This document shows positions 8,002-16,476 of a stretch of DNA of 64,000 nucleotides, piece by piece. How positions within the stretch are numbered: position 1 is the first letter of the stretch; each line of letters starts with the position of its first letter. The stretch comes from Sysuimicrobium calidum. Lineage in GTDB: Bacteria > Sysuimicrobiota > Sysuimicrobiia > Sysuimicrobiales > Sysuimicrobiaceae. The stretch is taken from the NCBI GenBank assembly GCA_031459935.1, contig JAVKHN010000004.1, forward strand, positions 33,434 through 97,433. Reading direction: 5' to 3'. The position numbers and the translations under genes were made by a program. The notes beneath the pieces are model-generated. The model made no database searches and was not told where the DNA came from. It saw nothing but the letters and a program-made list of their open reading frames with translations.

Positions 8002-8509
8002 GGTGGAGGCGGGAGTGCAACCGGGACGGTTACGCATCGGGGTCGTGGGGGAGCGGGAGACCACGCCGCAGCTCTGGCAGGCGGCCCAGGCCGTGGGGCG
8101 GGAGATCGCGCGGCGGGGCGGGATCCTGATCTGCGGGGGCATGGGCGGGGTGATGGAGGCCGCCTCGAAAGGCGCCCGGGAAGCGGGAGGCGTGGTGGTG
8201 GGGATCCTACCCACGAATACGGAGCACGCGGGGAACCCCTACCTTACCATCCCCATCCCCACCGGTATGGGGGAGGGGCGCAACGTGCTCGTGGTACGGG
8301 CCTCCCATGCCCTCATCGCCATCGGCGGGTGGTACGGGACCCTGGTGGAGATCGCGTACGCCCTGGCCCTGAAGGTCCCCGTGGTGGGGCTCCAGACGTG
8401 GCGGATCGAGCGGCCCGGGCTGGAGCACGATCCCATCCTGCGGGCCGGCGATCCCGTGGAGGCGGTGGAACTGGCATGGCGCGCGGCGATCGGAGGACGT
8501 TCCGAGTAG
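8000..8509 (+). CDS. TIGR00725-type Rossmann-fold protein (LOG/lysine-decarboxylase-like family)
   Basis: A 169-residue protein beginning with RIGVVGE and containing ICGGMGGVMEAASKGAREAGG, the nucleotide-binding loop of the TIGR00725/LOG-like family. Later segments GEGRNVLVVRASHALIAIGG and GTLVEIAYAL also fit. The relatives include cytokinin-activating phosphoribohydrolases (LOG), but TIGR00725 proteins lack a proven reaction. ATG 8000 is preceded by GGAGG at 7992-7996; GTG 8015 with GGAGG at 8004-8008 is an alternative. It is single and divergent from the CoA-transferase. A promoter and the Trp T-box follow it. Confidence 0.72.
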   Translation: MVEAGVQPGRLRIGVVGERETTPQLWQAAQAVGREIARRGGILICGGMGGVMEAASKGAREAGGVVVGILPTNTEHAGNPYLTIPIPTGMGEGRNVLVVRASHALIAIGGWYGTLVEIAYALALKVPVVGLQTWRIERPGLEHDPILRAGDPVEAVELAWRAAIGGRSE

Positions 8510-8538
8510 CTCTCAGCTCCCGTCCGGTTGACGGGCTG

Positions 8539-8547
8539 TGCTATGCT
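8539..8547 (+). promoter_or_regulatory. Extended -10 promoter of the tyrA-trp operon
   Basis: TGC-TATGCT is an extended -10 element (TGN plus TATGCT) lying about 12 bases before the T-box leader. TTGACG occurs at 8528-8533 but only 8 bases upstream of the -10, too close to be its -35. The transcript would begin near 8554. Confidence 0.5.
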
Positions 8548-8554
8548 AACGGTA

Positions 8555-8830
8555 AACCCGAGGACCGGGACGAGTAGGCCGGGCAAGGCACCTCAAGAGA
8601 GCCGCGGAAGGTGGGAGGCGGTGGTGGCCTGCCGGCGGAATGGACCCGCGAGGGGCGGCCCGAACGACTGAGTTGGTCCAGTAGGCGCCGACGGGAGTCC
8701 TGCCCCGTGAACGTGGCAGGCGGGATCAGCTGAATCGGCCTGTCCCGAGAGGGCCGCCGGGGAAACCCGGCGGAAGGCGGGTGGCACCGCGGGAGAACCC
8801 CTCCCGTCCCAGCGGACGGGAGGGGTTTCT
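8555..8830 (+). promoter_or_regulatory. T-box riboswitch, tryptophan specifier UGG
   Basis: A T-box leader. Stem I carries the GAGTAG-type element (8571-8576), AGAGAGC (8596-8602) and a GGTGGGA-like loop (8610-8616). The specifier loop reads GAA-TGG-ACC with TGG at 8641-8643, matching tRNA-Trp. The conserved T-box GGTGGCACCGCGG lies at 8780-8792 and would pair with the uncharged tRNA acceptor end. It directly precedes an intrinsic terminator. Uncharged tRNA-Trp is expected to favour the antiterminator and switch on the operon. The trp genes and trpS downstream agree with the specifier. Confidence 0.93.
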
Positions 8831-8834
8831 GTTT
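8796..8834 (+). terminator. T-box attenuator terminator
   Basis: A perfect 14-bp stem (8796-8809 with 8814-8827) with the 4-base loop CAGC, followed by TCTGTTTT. It overlaps the T-box antiterminator region, as expected of the off-state hairpin. Confidence 0.93.
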
Positions 8835-8850
8835 TGGGATTCGGATCGAG

Positions 8851-9705
8851 ATGCGGGAAGCCGTGCGGTTCCAGGTGGCAGCCATCGTAGGCACCGGCCT
8901 CATCGGCGGGGCCCTGGGGATGGCCCTGCGCCAGCAGGGGTGCGCGCAGACCGTACTCGGCATCGACCGGGATGCGCGGGCCGCTCAGCGGGCCGTGGAG
9001 CGGGGAGCCGTGGACGTGGCGAGCACGGATCTGGGCCGCCTCACGGAGGCGGAGATCGTCTTCCTGGCGATCCCCCCGGAGCAGGTGGTGGGGGTGGCCC
9101 GTGCGGCCCTCAGCTACTTGCGTCCCCACACCATCCTCACGGATACCGCGAGCGTGAAGGCCCCCATCGTCTCCGCCTTGGAGCGCATCGCGCCGCCGGT
9201 GCGGTTCGTGGGGGGACACCCCATGGCGGGGAGCGAAGGACAGGGGATCGAGGCCGCGGATCCCGGATTCCTCCGGAACCGACCGTACATCGTGACCCCT
9301 ACGGGGTTCACGGACCGGGAGGCGGTGCACCGCCTGGTGGCTCTTGCCCAGGCGATCGGAATGCGACCTGTGGTGATGCAGCCGGAGGTCCACGACCGGC
9401 TGGTGGCCCTCATCAGCCACCTCCCGTATCTGGTAGCGTGTGCGGTGGTCCTGACCGCCGCGGAGGAGCCCGAGTCCCTCGGGGTGGGCGGCCCCGTGTT
9501 CGGGGAACTGGCCCGGGTGGCCAGCAGCCCCCCGGGCCTGTGGGCCCAGATCCTCCGCCTGAACCGGGAGGAGGTCCGGCGGGCCCTGCGCGATCTGCGC
9601 GGGATCCTGGACCGGGTGGAACGCCGCCTGGAGGAGGACCAGCTCGAGGAGCTGCTGGAGCAGGCCCAGAACGCGGGCATGCGCGCACGGGAGCCCAGGC
9701 CATGA
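8851..9705 (+). CDS. tyrA: Prephenate dehydrogenase
   Basis: A 284-residue TyrA. The NAD-binding GTGLIGG is at residues 14-20, followed by the family segments LTDTASVK and FVGGHPMAGSE, where the His is the catalytic one that polarises the prephenate hydroxyl. It oxidatively decarboxylates prephenate to 4-hydroxyphenylpyruvate for tyrosine synthesis. There is no C-terminal ACT domain, so feedback control by tyrosine through that domain is not expected. It is the first gene behind the Trp T-box, which is odd because its product is not tryptophan. Its stop overlaps trpE by 4 bases. Confidence 0.93.
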   Translation: MREAVRFQVAAIVGTGLIGGALGMALRQQGCAQTVLGIDRDARAAQRAVERGAVDVASTDLGRLTEAEIVFLAIPPEQVVGVARAALSYLRPHTILTDTASVKAPIVSALERIAPPVRFVGGHPMAGSEGQGIEAADPGFLRNRPYIVTPTGFTDREAVHRLVALAQAIGMRPVVMQPEVHDRLVALISHLPYLVACAVVLTAAEEPESLGVGGPVFGELARVASSPPGLWAQILRLNREEVRRALRDLRGILDRVERRLEEDQLEELLEQAQNAGMRAREPRP

Positions 9706-11174
9706 GGACCCTGGAGATCACCCCCGGACCCGTGGGATTCGAGGCGATGCTGCGCGAGGGGAATCTCGTGCCGGTCTCGTGTGAGCTCCTGGCGGACCTC
9801 GAGACGCCCATCTCCGCCTTCCTTAAGTTGCGGGACCTGCCGGACGCCTTCCTACTGGAGAGCGTGGAGGGCGGGGAGCGGCTGGGCCGCTACTCCTTTT
9901 TGGGAGCCCGTCCGAAGCTGGTGCTCACCTACGATGGCCGGGTGGTGCACTGCTCGGACGGCCGCACCCTCCCAGGCCCCTTCCTCCCCGCGGCCCGGGA
10001 GGTCCTCCGGCCGTACCGTCAGGTCCCCGTCCCCGGGCTTCCCAGGTTCACGGGAGGGCTCGTGGGCTACCTGGGCTACGACCTCGTGCGGGACTGGGAA
10101 CGGCTTCCCCACCGTCCCCCTGACGACCTCGGTCTTCCCGTCTGCCGCATGGGGCTGTTCGACACCGTGGTGGTCTTCGACCACGTGCGACGACGCATCC
10201 GGATCCTCGCGAACGCCTTCGCGGAGGAGGGGGCGAAAGCCGCTTACCGATCCGCCCGGGAGCGCATGGAGGAGATCCTGGAGCGGCTGCACCGGCCGGT
10301 TCCGAGGTCCTCGTCGGAGCCCCGGCCGACACCGGAGGTCCGGTCCAACATGACCCGGGAAGCGTTTCTGGAGAAAGTGGCGCGCGGTCTCGCGTACGTC
10401 CGGGCAGGCGACATCTTCCAGGTCATCCTCTCCCAGCGGTTCACGCTCCCCGTGGCAGGTCTGGATCCCTTCCTCCTGTACCGGGCGGCCCGGGCCATCA
10501 ATCCCTCGCCCTTCCTGTTCTACCTGGATTTCCCGACCGGGCAGCTGGCGGGCTCCTCTCCGGAGCTCCTGGTGCGGCTGGAGGGGGATCGGGTGATGAT
10601 GCGGCCCATCGCGGGGACCCGGCCCCGGGGCCGCACGCAGGAGGAGGACGAGGCGCTGGAGGCGGATCTGCGGGGAAGCGAGAAGGAACGCGCGGAGCAC
10701 GTGATGCTGGTGGACCTCACCCGAAACGACCTGGGTCGCATCAGCCGCTATGGCACCGTGCGCACCACAGAGCTCATGGTGGTGGAGCGGTACTCCCACG
10801 TGATGCACCTGGTGAGCACCGTCCAGGGTACCCTGCAACCGGGCCGCGACGCCCTGGACGTGCTGCAGGCGGTCTTCCCGCACGGCACGGTGTCCGGGGC
10901 CCCCAAGGTGCGGGCCATGGAGATCATCGACGAGCTAGAACCCGTGGCCCGGGGGCCGTACGCGGGCGCGGTGGGCTACGTGGCCTTCTCAGGCGCCCTG
11001 GACACCTGCATCACCATCCGCACCCTGGTGGTGCGGGACGGGGTGGCCTACGTGCAGGCGGGAGCGGGCATCGTGGCGGACTCGGATCCGGAGACGGAGT
11101 ACCGGGAGTGCGTGAGCAAGGCGGAGGCCCTGGTGCGGGCGGTGGAGCTGGCGTGCACGGGAGGGGTGGGATGA
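9702..11174 (+). CDS. trpE: Anthranilate synthase component I
   Basis: A 490-residue TrpE. The N-terminal LLES of the tryptophan feedback site is at about residues 49-52. The chorismate-binding domain contains GDIFQVILSQRF, IAGTRPRG and HGTVSGAPKVRAMEIID. It converts chorismate to anthranilate using ammonia from TrpG. ATG 9702 overlaps the tyrA stop and gives the normal length; the frame is open further upstream only by chance. The intact LLES suggests that feedback inhibition by Trp is kept in addition to T-box control. Confidence 0.97.
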   Translation: MRTLEITPGPVGFEAMLREGNLVPVSCELLADLETPISAFLKLRDLPDAFLLESVEGGERLGRYSFLGARPKLVLTYDGRVVHCSDGRTLPGPFLPAAREVLRPYRQVPVPGLPRFTGGLVGYLGYDLVRDWERLPHRPPDDLGLPVCRMGLFDTVVVFDHVRRRIRILANAFAEEGAKAAYRSARERMEEILERLHRPVPRSSSEPRPTPEVRSNMTREAFLEKVARGLAYVRAGDIFQVILSQRFTLPVAGLDPFLLYRAARAINPSPFLFYLDFPTGQLAGSSPELLVRLEGDRVMMRPIAGTRPRGRTQEEDEALEADLRGSEKERAEHVMLVDLTRNDLGRISRYGTVRTTELMVVERYSHVMHLVSTVQGTLQPGRDALDVLQAVFPHGTVSGAPKVRAMEIIDELEPVARGPYAGAVGYVAFSGALDTCITIRTLVVRDGVAYVQAGAGIVADSDPETEYRECVSKAEALVRAVELACTGGVG

Positions 11175-11785
11175 TCCTGGTTGTGGACAACTACGACTCC
11201 TTCGCCTACAACCTCGTGCAGTACCTGGGCGAACTCGGGGCAGAGGTGGCGGTCTACCGGAACGACGCCATCTCTGTGGAGGAGATGGCGCAGCTGCAAC
11301 CCGAGGCCATCGTGATCTCTCCCGGACCCTGCACCCCCAACGAGGCAGGCGTCAGCAACGACGTGCTGGTTTGTCTGTCTGACCGGATCCCGGTCCTGGG
11401 GGTGTGTCTCGGACACCAGTGCATCGGGCAGTGCTTCGGAGGACGGGTGGGGCTTGCCCCGCGGCCCGTGCACGGCAAGACCTCCCGGATCTCCCACGAC
11501 GGCCGCACCATCTTCCGGGGACTGCCTTCCCCCTTCGTGGCCACCCGCTACCACTCCCTGGTGGTGTACGAGGAGGATCTGCCGGGTGTGCTGGAGATCT
11601 CCGCCCGCAACGAGGAGGGCCTCATCATGGGGCTGCGGCATCGCCATCGGCCGGTGGAGGGCGTGCAGTTCCATCCGGAGTCCATCCTCACGGAGCACGG
11701 CAAGGCGCTGCTGCGCAACTTCCTGAGTCTCGTGCGCGACTGGCACCGCACGGGCAGATGGGGCGTGCAGGAGGGAGGATCATGA
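11171..11785 (+). CDS. trpG: Anthranilate synthase component II (glutamine amidotransferase)
   Basis: A 204-residue class I amidotransferase. It opens with ILVVDNYDSFAYNLVQYL. The nucleophile Cys is in GVCLGHQ and the His-Glu of the triad is in FHPES. It supplies ammonia to TrpE; in many bacteria the same subunit also serves PabB. ATGA overlaps occur on both sides (trpE and trpD). It is a separate protein, not fused to trpD. Confidence 0.96.
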   Translation: MILVVDNYDSFAYNLVQYLGELGAEVAVYRNDAISVEEMAQLQPEAIVISPGPCTPNEAGVSNDVLVCLSDRIPVLGVCLGHQCIGQCFGGRVGLAPRPVHGKTSRISHDGRTIFRGLPSPFVATRYHSLVVYEEDLPGVLEISARNEEGLIMGLRHRHRPVEGVQFHPESILTEHGKALLRNFLSLVRDWHRTGRWGVQEGGS

Positions 11786-12807
11786 TCCGGGAGGCGATTC
11801 GGAAGACGGTGGAAGGGGCTTCCCTCTCCGCGGAGGAGGCGGAGCGGGTCATGGGCGAGATCATGGATGGGGAGGCCACCCCGGCCCAGATCGCGGCCCT
11901 GGTGGTGGCCCTGCGCATGAAGGGCGAGACGGTGGAGGAGATGAGCGGGTTCGCCCGGGCCATGCGGATGAGGGCACAGCGCATCACACCACGCGTCCCC
12001 GTCCTGGTGGACACCTGCGGCACGGGTGGAGACGGAGCCCGCACCTTCAACATCTCCACCACCGCGGCCTTCGTGGTGGCCGGTGCGGGCGTGGCGGTGG
12101 CCAAGCACGGAAACCGCGCGGTCAGCAGCGCCTGCGGGAGCGCGGACGTCCTGGAGGCCCTGGGGCTTCCCGCGGATGCGGAGCCCGTGCGGGTGCAGGA
12201 GGCCATCGAGCGGATCGGTCTCGGGTTTCTCTTCGCGCCCCGGTTCCACCCCGCCATGCGGCACGCGGTGGGGCCGCGGCGGGAGATCGGGATCCGCACC
12301 GTCTTCAACGTCCTGGGACCCCTCACCAACCCCGCAGGTGCCCGACGGCAGGTGATCGGGGTGTACGACCCGCGGCTCGTGGAGCCGCTCGCCCTGGTGG
12401 CCCGGGAGCTCGGGGCCGAACACGCCTTCGTGGTGCACGGGGACGGTCTGGATGAGCTCACCACCACGGGCCCCACGTGGGTGGCGGAGGTGCGGGACGG
12501 CCGGGTGCACACCTTCGAGCTGATGCCCGAGCAGGTGGACCTTCCGCGGGCGCCTCAAGAGGCGCTCCGGGGCGGCGACGCCCAGCACAACGCGCGGCTG
12601 GTGGAGCGCGTCCTGCAGGGGGAGCGGGGACCCCGCCGGGACGTGGTGCTGCTGAACGCGGCCGCCGCGCTGGTGGCCGCGGGAGCTGCAGAGGACCTCC
12701 GGGAGGGGATCGCCCGGGCCGTGGAGGCGATTGACTCCGGGGCGGCTGAGGCGAAGCTCGCGGCCCTGCGGGCTTACTTCGGAGCTCAGGCGGGAGCTGT
12801 GGGATGA
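11782..12807 (+). CDS. trpD: Anthranilate phosphoribosyltransferase
   Basis: A 341-residue TrpD. The PRPP-binding loop is CGTGGDGARTFNIST, followed by KHGNRAVSSACGSADVLEALG and the FNVLGPLTNPA segment, all typical. It transfers phosphoribose from PRPP to anthranilate. The ATG at 11782 overlaps the trpG stop and follows GGAGGGAGG; upstream in-frame sequence belongs to a shadow of trpG. Confidence 0.96.
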   Translation: MIREAIRKTVEGASLSAEEAERVMGEIMDGEATPAQIAALVVALRMKGETVEEMSGFARAMRMRAQRITPRVPVLVDTCGTGGDGARTFNISTTAAFVVAGAGVAVAKHGNRAVSSACGSADVLEALGLPADAEPVRVQEAIERIGLGFLFAPRFHPAMRHAVGPRREIGIRTVFNVLGPLTNPAGARRQVIGVYDPRLVEPLALVARELGAEHAFVVHGDGLDELTTTGPTWVAEVRDGRVHTFELMPEQVDLPRAPQEALRGGDAQHNARLVERVLQGERGPRRDVVLLNAAAALVAAGAAEDLREGIARAVEAIDSGAAEAKLAALRAYFGAQAGAVG

Positions 12808-13592
12808 ACCTCCTCCAGGAGATCGTGCGGCACAAGCGACAGGAGCTCGCGCAGGCGCAGGCCACCTGCCCCGAAGCGGAGGTGAGGGCCCGGGCGCTCT
12901 CCGCACCCTCTACCCGGGACTTCGCCTTGGCCCTGCGCGGACGGGGGATCGCGGTGATCGCGGAGCTGAAGGCCGCCTCACCCTCTGTAGGCGTGATCCG
13001 GCGGGAGCTGGACCCCGTGGCCCTTGCCCGGGCGTATGCGGCGGGCGGCGCGGATGCCCTCTCCGTCCTCACGGACCGCCACTTCTTCCGGGGCGATCCG
13101 GAGCACCTGCGGGCCGCCCGGGAGGCTACCCGGCTTCCGGTCCTCCGTAAGGACTTCACCCTGGAGCCCTACCACGTGTACGAGGCGCGGGCCCTGGGCG
13201 CGGACGCGGTGCTCCTCATTGCCGCCGTCCTGGACGATGGGCGGCTCCGGGAGCTCCGGGAGCTCGCGGAGGAGTTGGGGATGGCGGCGGTGGTGGAGGT
13301 CCATACGGAGGAGGAGGTGGAGCGCGCCCTGCACAGCAAAGCCCGCATCATCGGGATCAACAACCGCGACCTCCGCACCTTCCGGGTGGATCTCGAGACC
13401 ACCTTCCGGCTCCGGCCCCGCATCCCCGACGGGATCCTGGTGGTGAGCGAGAGCGGCATCGAGCACCCGGAGCAGGTCCGTGCCCTGCAGGCCGCGGGGG
13501 TGGACGCGGTACTGGTGGGCACGGCACTGCTGGCCGCTCCGGACCCTGAGGCGAAGCTGCGGGCGCTGCGTCCGAGTTACGTCAGGGGATGA
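12804..13592 (+). CDS. trpC: Indole-3-glycerol-phosphate synthase
   Basis: A 262-residue TIM barrel. AELKAASPS carries the catalytic Lys, and PVLRKDFTLEPYHVYEARALGAD, GINNRDLRTF and VSESGI follow in the usual order. It closes the indole ring from carboxyphenylamino-deoxyribulose phosphate. It overlaps trpD by 4 bases and is not fused to TrpF. Confidence 0.96.
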   Translation: MNLLQEIVRHKRQELAQAQATCPEAEVRARALSAPSTRDFALALRGRGIAVIAELKAASPSVGVIRRELDPVALARAYAAGGADALSVLTDRHFFRGDPEHLRAAREATRLPVLRKDFTLEPYHVYEARALGADAVLLIAAVLDDGRLRELRELAEELGMAAVVEVHTEEEVERALHSKARIIGINNRDLRTFRVDLETTFRLRPRIPDGILVVSESGIEHPEQVRALQAAGVDAVLVGTALLAAPDPEAKLRALRPSYVRG

Positions 13593-13604
13593 GGAGGGAT
13601 GGAG

Positions 13605-14648
13605 ATGGCCCAGAACGTGCAGACGGTGGAGCGCGGGCGGCCCGATGCGGTGCCACGCCAGACGGTGCGGGTGTTCTCCGGGATCCAGCCCACGGGACTG
13701 GTGCACATCGGAAACTACGTGGGGGCCATCCGACAGTGGGTGGAGCTGCAGGCCCAGTACGAGTCGTACTTCTGCATCGTGGACCTCCACGCCATCACCG
13801 TGCCGTACAAGCCGGAGGAGATGCAGCGCCGGATCCTGGAGGCGGCCGCGGCCAACATCGCGGCGGGGATTGACCCGGAGCGGTCCGTGCTGTTCGTGCA
13901 GTCCCACGTGCACCAGCACTGCGAGCTCATGTGGCTCCTCACCACCCTCACCCCCGTGGGACAGCTGGAGCGGATGACCCAGTACAAGGAAAAGGCCCGC
14001 CAGGCCCGGGGTGGGGTGATGGCGGGGCTGTTGAACTATCCTGTCCTCCAGGCGGCGGACGTGCTCCTGTACAAGGCAAACCTCGTCCCCGTGGGCGAGG
14101 ACCAGCTGCAGCACATCGAGCTCATGAGGGACCTCGCGGAGCGGTTCAACAAGCAGTTCGGGGAGACGTTCCCGCTTCCGGAGGCCCGGCTCACCAGGGG
14201 TGCCCGGATCATGGCCCTCAACGACCCCACGAAGAAGATGAGCAAGAGCATCCCCGGAAGTTACATCGCGCTTGCGGACGATCCGGAGGAGATCCGGCGC
14301 AAGGTACGGGCCGCGGTGACGGATCCCGGCCCACCCGCGCGCGGGGCCCGGCTGGAGGACGCAAGCCCCGGGGTCCAGAACCTCTTCACCCTGCTGGAGG
14401 TCTTCGGCCCCGAGCACTACCTCCGCTTCCGGGAGGCGTACGAGTCCGGCACCATCCGCTACAGCGAGCTCAAGCAGGTCCTGGCGGAGGCCATCGTCGA
14501 GCGGCTGGATCCCATCCGCCGGCGCTATCACGAGCTCCTGCGTCGCCCCGGGCTGCTCTACGAGGTCCTGGTGGAGGGCGCCAAGCGGGCCCGGCCAGTG
14601 GCGGAGGCCACCATGGCGGAAGTCTACCGGAAGATGGGACTGCGATGA
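13605..14648 (+). CDS. trpS: Tryptophanyl-tRNA synthetase
   Basis: A 347-residue class Ic aminoacyl-tRNA synthetase. FSGIQPTGLVHIGNYVGA holds the HIGH-type motif and KKMSKS the KMSKS loop. It charges tRNA-Trp. Two in-frame ATGs lie 6 bases apart. AGGAGG at 13592-13597 is 7 bases from the ATG at 13605 but only 1 from the ATG at 13599, so 13605 is chosen. The gene is embedded between trpC and trpF, so the Trp T-box controls both synthesis and charging of tryptophan. Confidence 0.95.
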   Translation: MAQNVQTVERGRPDAVPRQTVRVFSGIQPTGLVHIGNYVGAIRQWVELQAQYESYFCIVDLHAITVPYKPEEMQRRILEAAAANIAAGIDPERSVLFVQSHVHQHCELMWLLTTLTPVGQLERMTQYKEKARQARGGVMAGLLNYPVLQAADVLLYKANLVPVGEDQLQHIELMRDLAERFNKQFGETFPLPEARLTRGARIMALNDPTKKMSKSIPGSYIALADDPEEIRRKVRAAVTDPGPPARGARLEDASPGVQNLFTLLEVFGPEHYLRFREAYESGTIRYSELKQVLAEAIVERLDPIRRRYHELLRRPGLLYEVLVEGAKRARPVAEATMAEVYRKMGLR

Positions 14649-15277
14649 CGCGGGTGAAGATCTGCGGGATCCGAACGGTGGAGGAGGCCCGCGCCGCCGC
14701 GGAGGCGGGTGCGGACGCGGTGGGGTTCGTGTTCTGGCCCCGCAGCCGCCGCTATGTGGAGCCCGAGATGGCGGCCCGCATCGCCCAGGCCCTTCCGCCC
14801 TTCCTGGTGCGGGTGGGGGTGTTCGTCAACGAGCCACCGGAGCGGGTGGAGGAGATCGCCGCATGCGTAGGTCTGGACGCGGTGCAGCTCCACGGAGACG
14901 AGCCGCCGGAGGTGTGTGCCCGCCTCCGGCGGAGGGTCATCAAGGCCATCCGGATCCGCGATGGGAGAAGCCTGGAGGCCGCGGCGGACTATCCGGTGAG
15001 TGCGCTCCTCCTGGACACGTACGTCCCCGAGACCTACGGAGGCACGGGCAGGACCTTCGACTGGTCCCTGGTGGAGGCGGTCCGGCATCTGGACCGTCCC
15101 CTCCTCCTCTCCGGCGGTCTCAATCCCGAGAATGTGGCCGAGGCCATTCGGCGGGTGCGGCCGTACGGGGTGGATGCCAGCAGCGGCGTGGAAACCGATG
15201 GGCGCAAGGATCCCGAGAAGATCTGTGCGTTCGTGGCTGCGGTGCGGCGCGCGGATGCGGAGAGGGGGAAGCCATGA
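14645..15277 (+). CDS. trpF: Phosphoribosylanthranilate isomerase
   Basis: A 210-residue TrpF. KICGIR carries the catalytic Cys at about residue 7, VQLHGDE follows, and the catalytic Asp lies in LLLDTYV. LSGGLNPENV and DASSGVE form the phosphate site. It isomerises phosphoribosylanthranilate to the ribulose form. ATGA overlaps occur with trpS and trpB. Confidence 0.96.
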   Translation: MTRVKICGIRTVEEARAAAEAGADAVGFVFWPRSRRYVEPEMAARIAQALPPFLVRVGVFVNEPPERVEEIAACVGLDAVQLHGDEPPEVCARLRRRVIKAIRIRDGRSLEAAADYPVSALLLDTYVPETYGGTGRTFDWSLVEAVRHLDRPLLLSGGLNPENVAEAIRRVRPYGVDASSGVETDGRKDPEKICAFVAAVRRADAERGKP

Positions 15278-16476
15278 GAACCGAGCTCCTTCCGGACGTC
15301 CGCGGGCGGTTCGGGCCCTTCGGCGGCCGGTATGTGCCGGAGACCCTGATCCCGGCCCTTCTGGAGCTGGAAGCCGCCTACGAGGCGCTGCGACAGGATC
15401 CGGAGTTCCGGCGGGAGCTGGAGGGGCTTCTGCGGGAGTACTGTGGCCGGCCCACACCTCTGTATTTCGCCTGCAGGCTCTCGGAGCACCTGGGCGGCGC
15501 CCGCATCTACCTTAAGCGGGAGGATCTGCTGCACACAGGGGCCCACAAGATCAACAACGCCCTGGGGCAGGCCCTGCTCGCGAAGCGCATGGGCAAACAT
15601 CGGGTGATCGCGGAGACGGGCGCGGGCCAGCACGGGGTGGCCGTGGCCACCGCCGCGGCCATGCTGGGCCTCCGGTGCGAGGTGTACATGGGGCGGGAGG
15701 ACGTGGAGCGCCAGGCCCTCAACGTGTACCGGATGGAGCTACTGGGAGCCCGGGTGATCCCCGTGGACAGCGGCACCCGCACCCTCAAGGACGCCATCAA
15801 CGAGGCGTTGCGGGACTGGGTCACGAACGTGCGCACCACCTTTTACGTGATCGGGTCCGTGGTGGGGCCGCATCCGTACCCCCGCATGGTGCGGGACTTC
15901 CAGTCCGTGATCGGCACCGAAGCCCGGCAGCAGATCCTGGAGCGGGAGGGAAGGTTGCCGGACGCGGTGGTGGCCTGCGTGGGCGGCGGGAGCAACGCCA
16001 TGGGCCTGTTCTGGGCCTTCCTCGCGGACGAATCCGTGCGGCTCGTCGGCGTGGAGGCCGGAGGGCAGGGGATCCAAAGCGGACGGCACGCGGCAAGCCT
16101 CGTGGCGGGAAGCCCCGGGGTGCTGCACGGGGCCTACACCTACGTGCTGCAGGATGAGGCCGGACAGGTGCTCGGCACGCATTCCGTCTCCGCGGGCCTG
16201 GACTATCCCGGGGTGGGCCCCGAGCACGCGTACCTCAAGGAGACGGGGCGGGCCACCTACGTGGCGGTCACGGACGAGGAGGCGCTTGAGGCCTTCCATC
16301 TCCTGGCCCGCACGGAGGGGATCCTGCCGGCCCTGGAGCCCGCCCACGCCCTCGCGTACCTGAGGCACCTCGCCCCGCAGCTGGGCAGAGACGGCGTGGT
16401 CGTGGTGGGCCTCTCAGGCCGGGGGGACAAGGACGTGGAAGTGGTGCGGCGGTACGCGCGCCATGAGCCGGTTTAG
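15274..16476 (+). CDS. trpB: Tryptophan synthase beta chain
   Basis: A 400-residue TrpB of the standard TrpB1 type. FGPFGGRYVPETL is near the N-terminus, the PLP lysine sits in HTGAHKINNALGQ, AETGAGQHG binds the carboxylate, and GGGSNAMG holds the PLP phosphate. It condenses indole with serine in an alpha2-beta2 complex with TrpA. The start overlaps the trpF stop. Confidence 0.97.
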   Translation: MRTELLPDVRGRFGPFGGRYVPETLIPALLELEAAYEALRQDPEFRRELEGLLREYCGRPTPLYFACRLSEHLGGARIYLKREDLLHTGAHKINNALGQALLAKRMGKHRVIAETGAGQHGVAVATAAAMLGLRCEVYMGREDVERQALNVYRMELLGARVIPVDSGTRTLKDAINEALRDWVTNVRTTFYVIGSVVGPHPYPRMVRDFQSVIGTEARQQILEREGRLPDAVVACVGGGSNAMGLFWAFLADESVRLVGVEAGGQGIQSGRHAASLVAGSPGVLHGAYTYVLQDEAGQVLGTHSVSAGLDYPGVGPEHAYLKETGRATYVAVTDEEALEAFHLLARTEGILPALEPAHALAYLRHLAPQLGRDGVVVVGLSGRGDKDVEVVRRYARHEPV

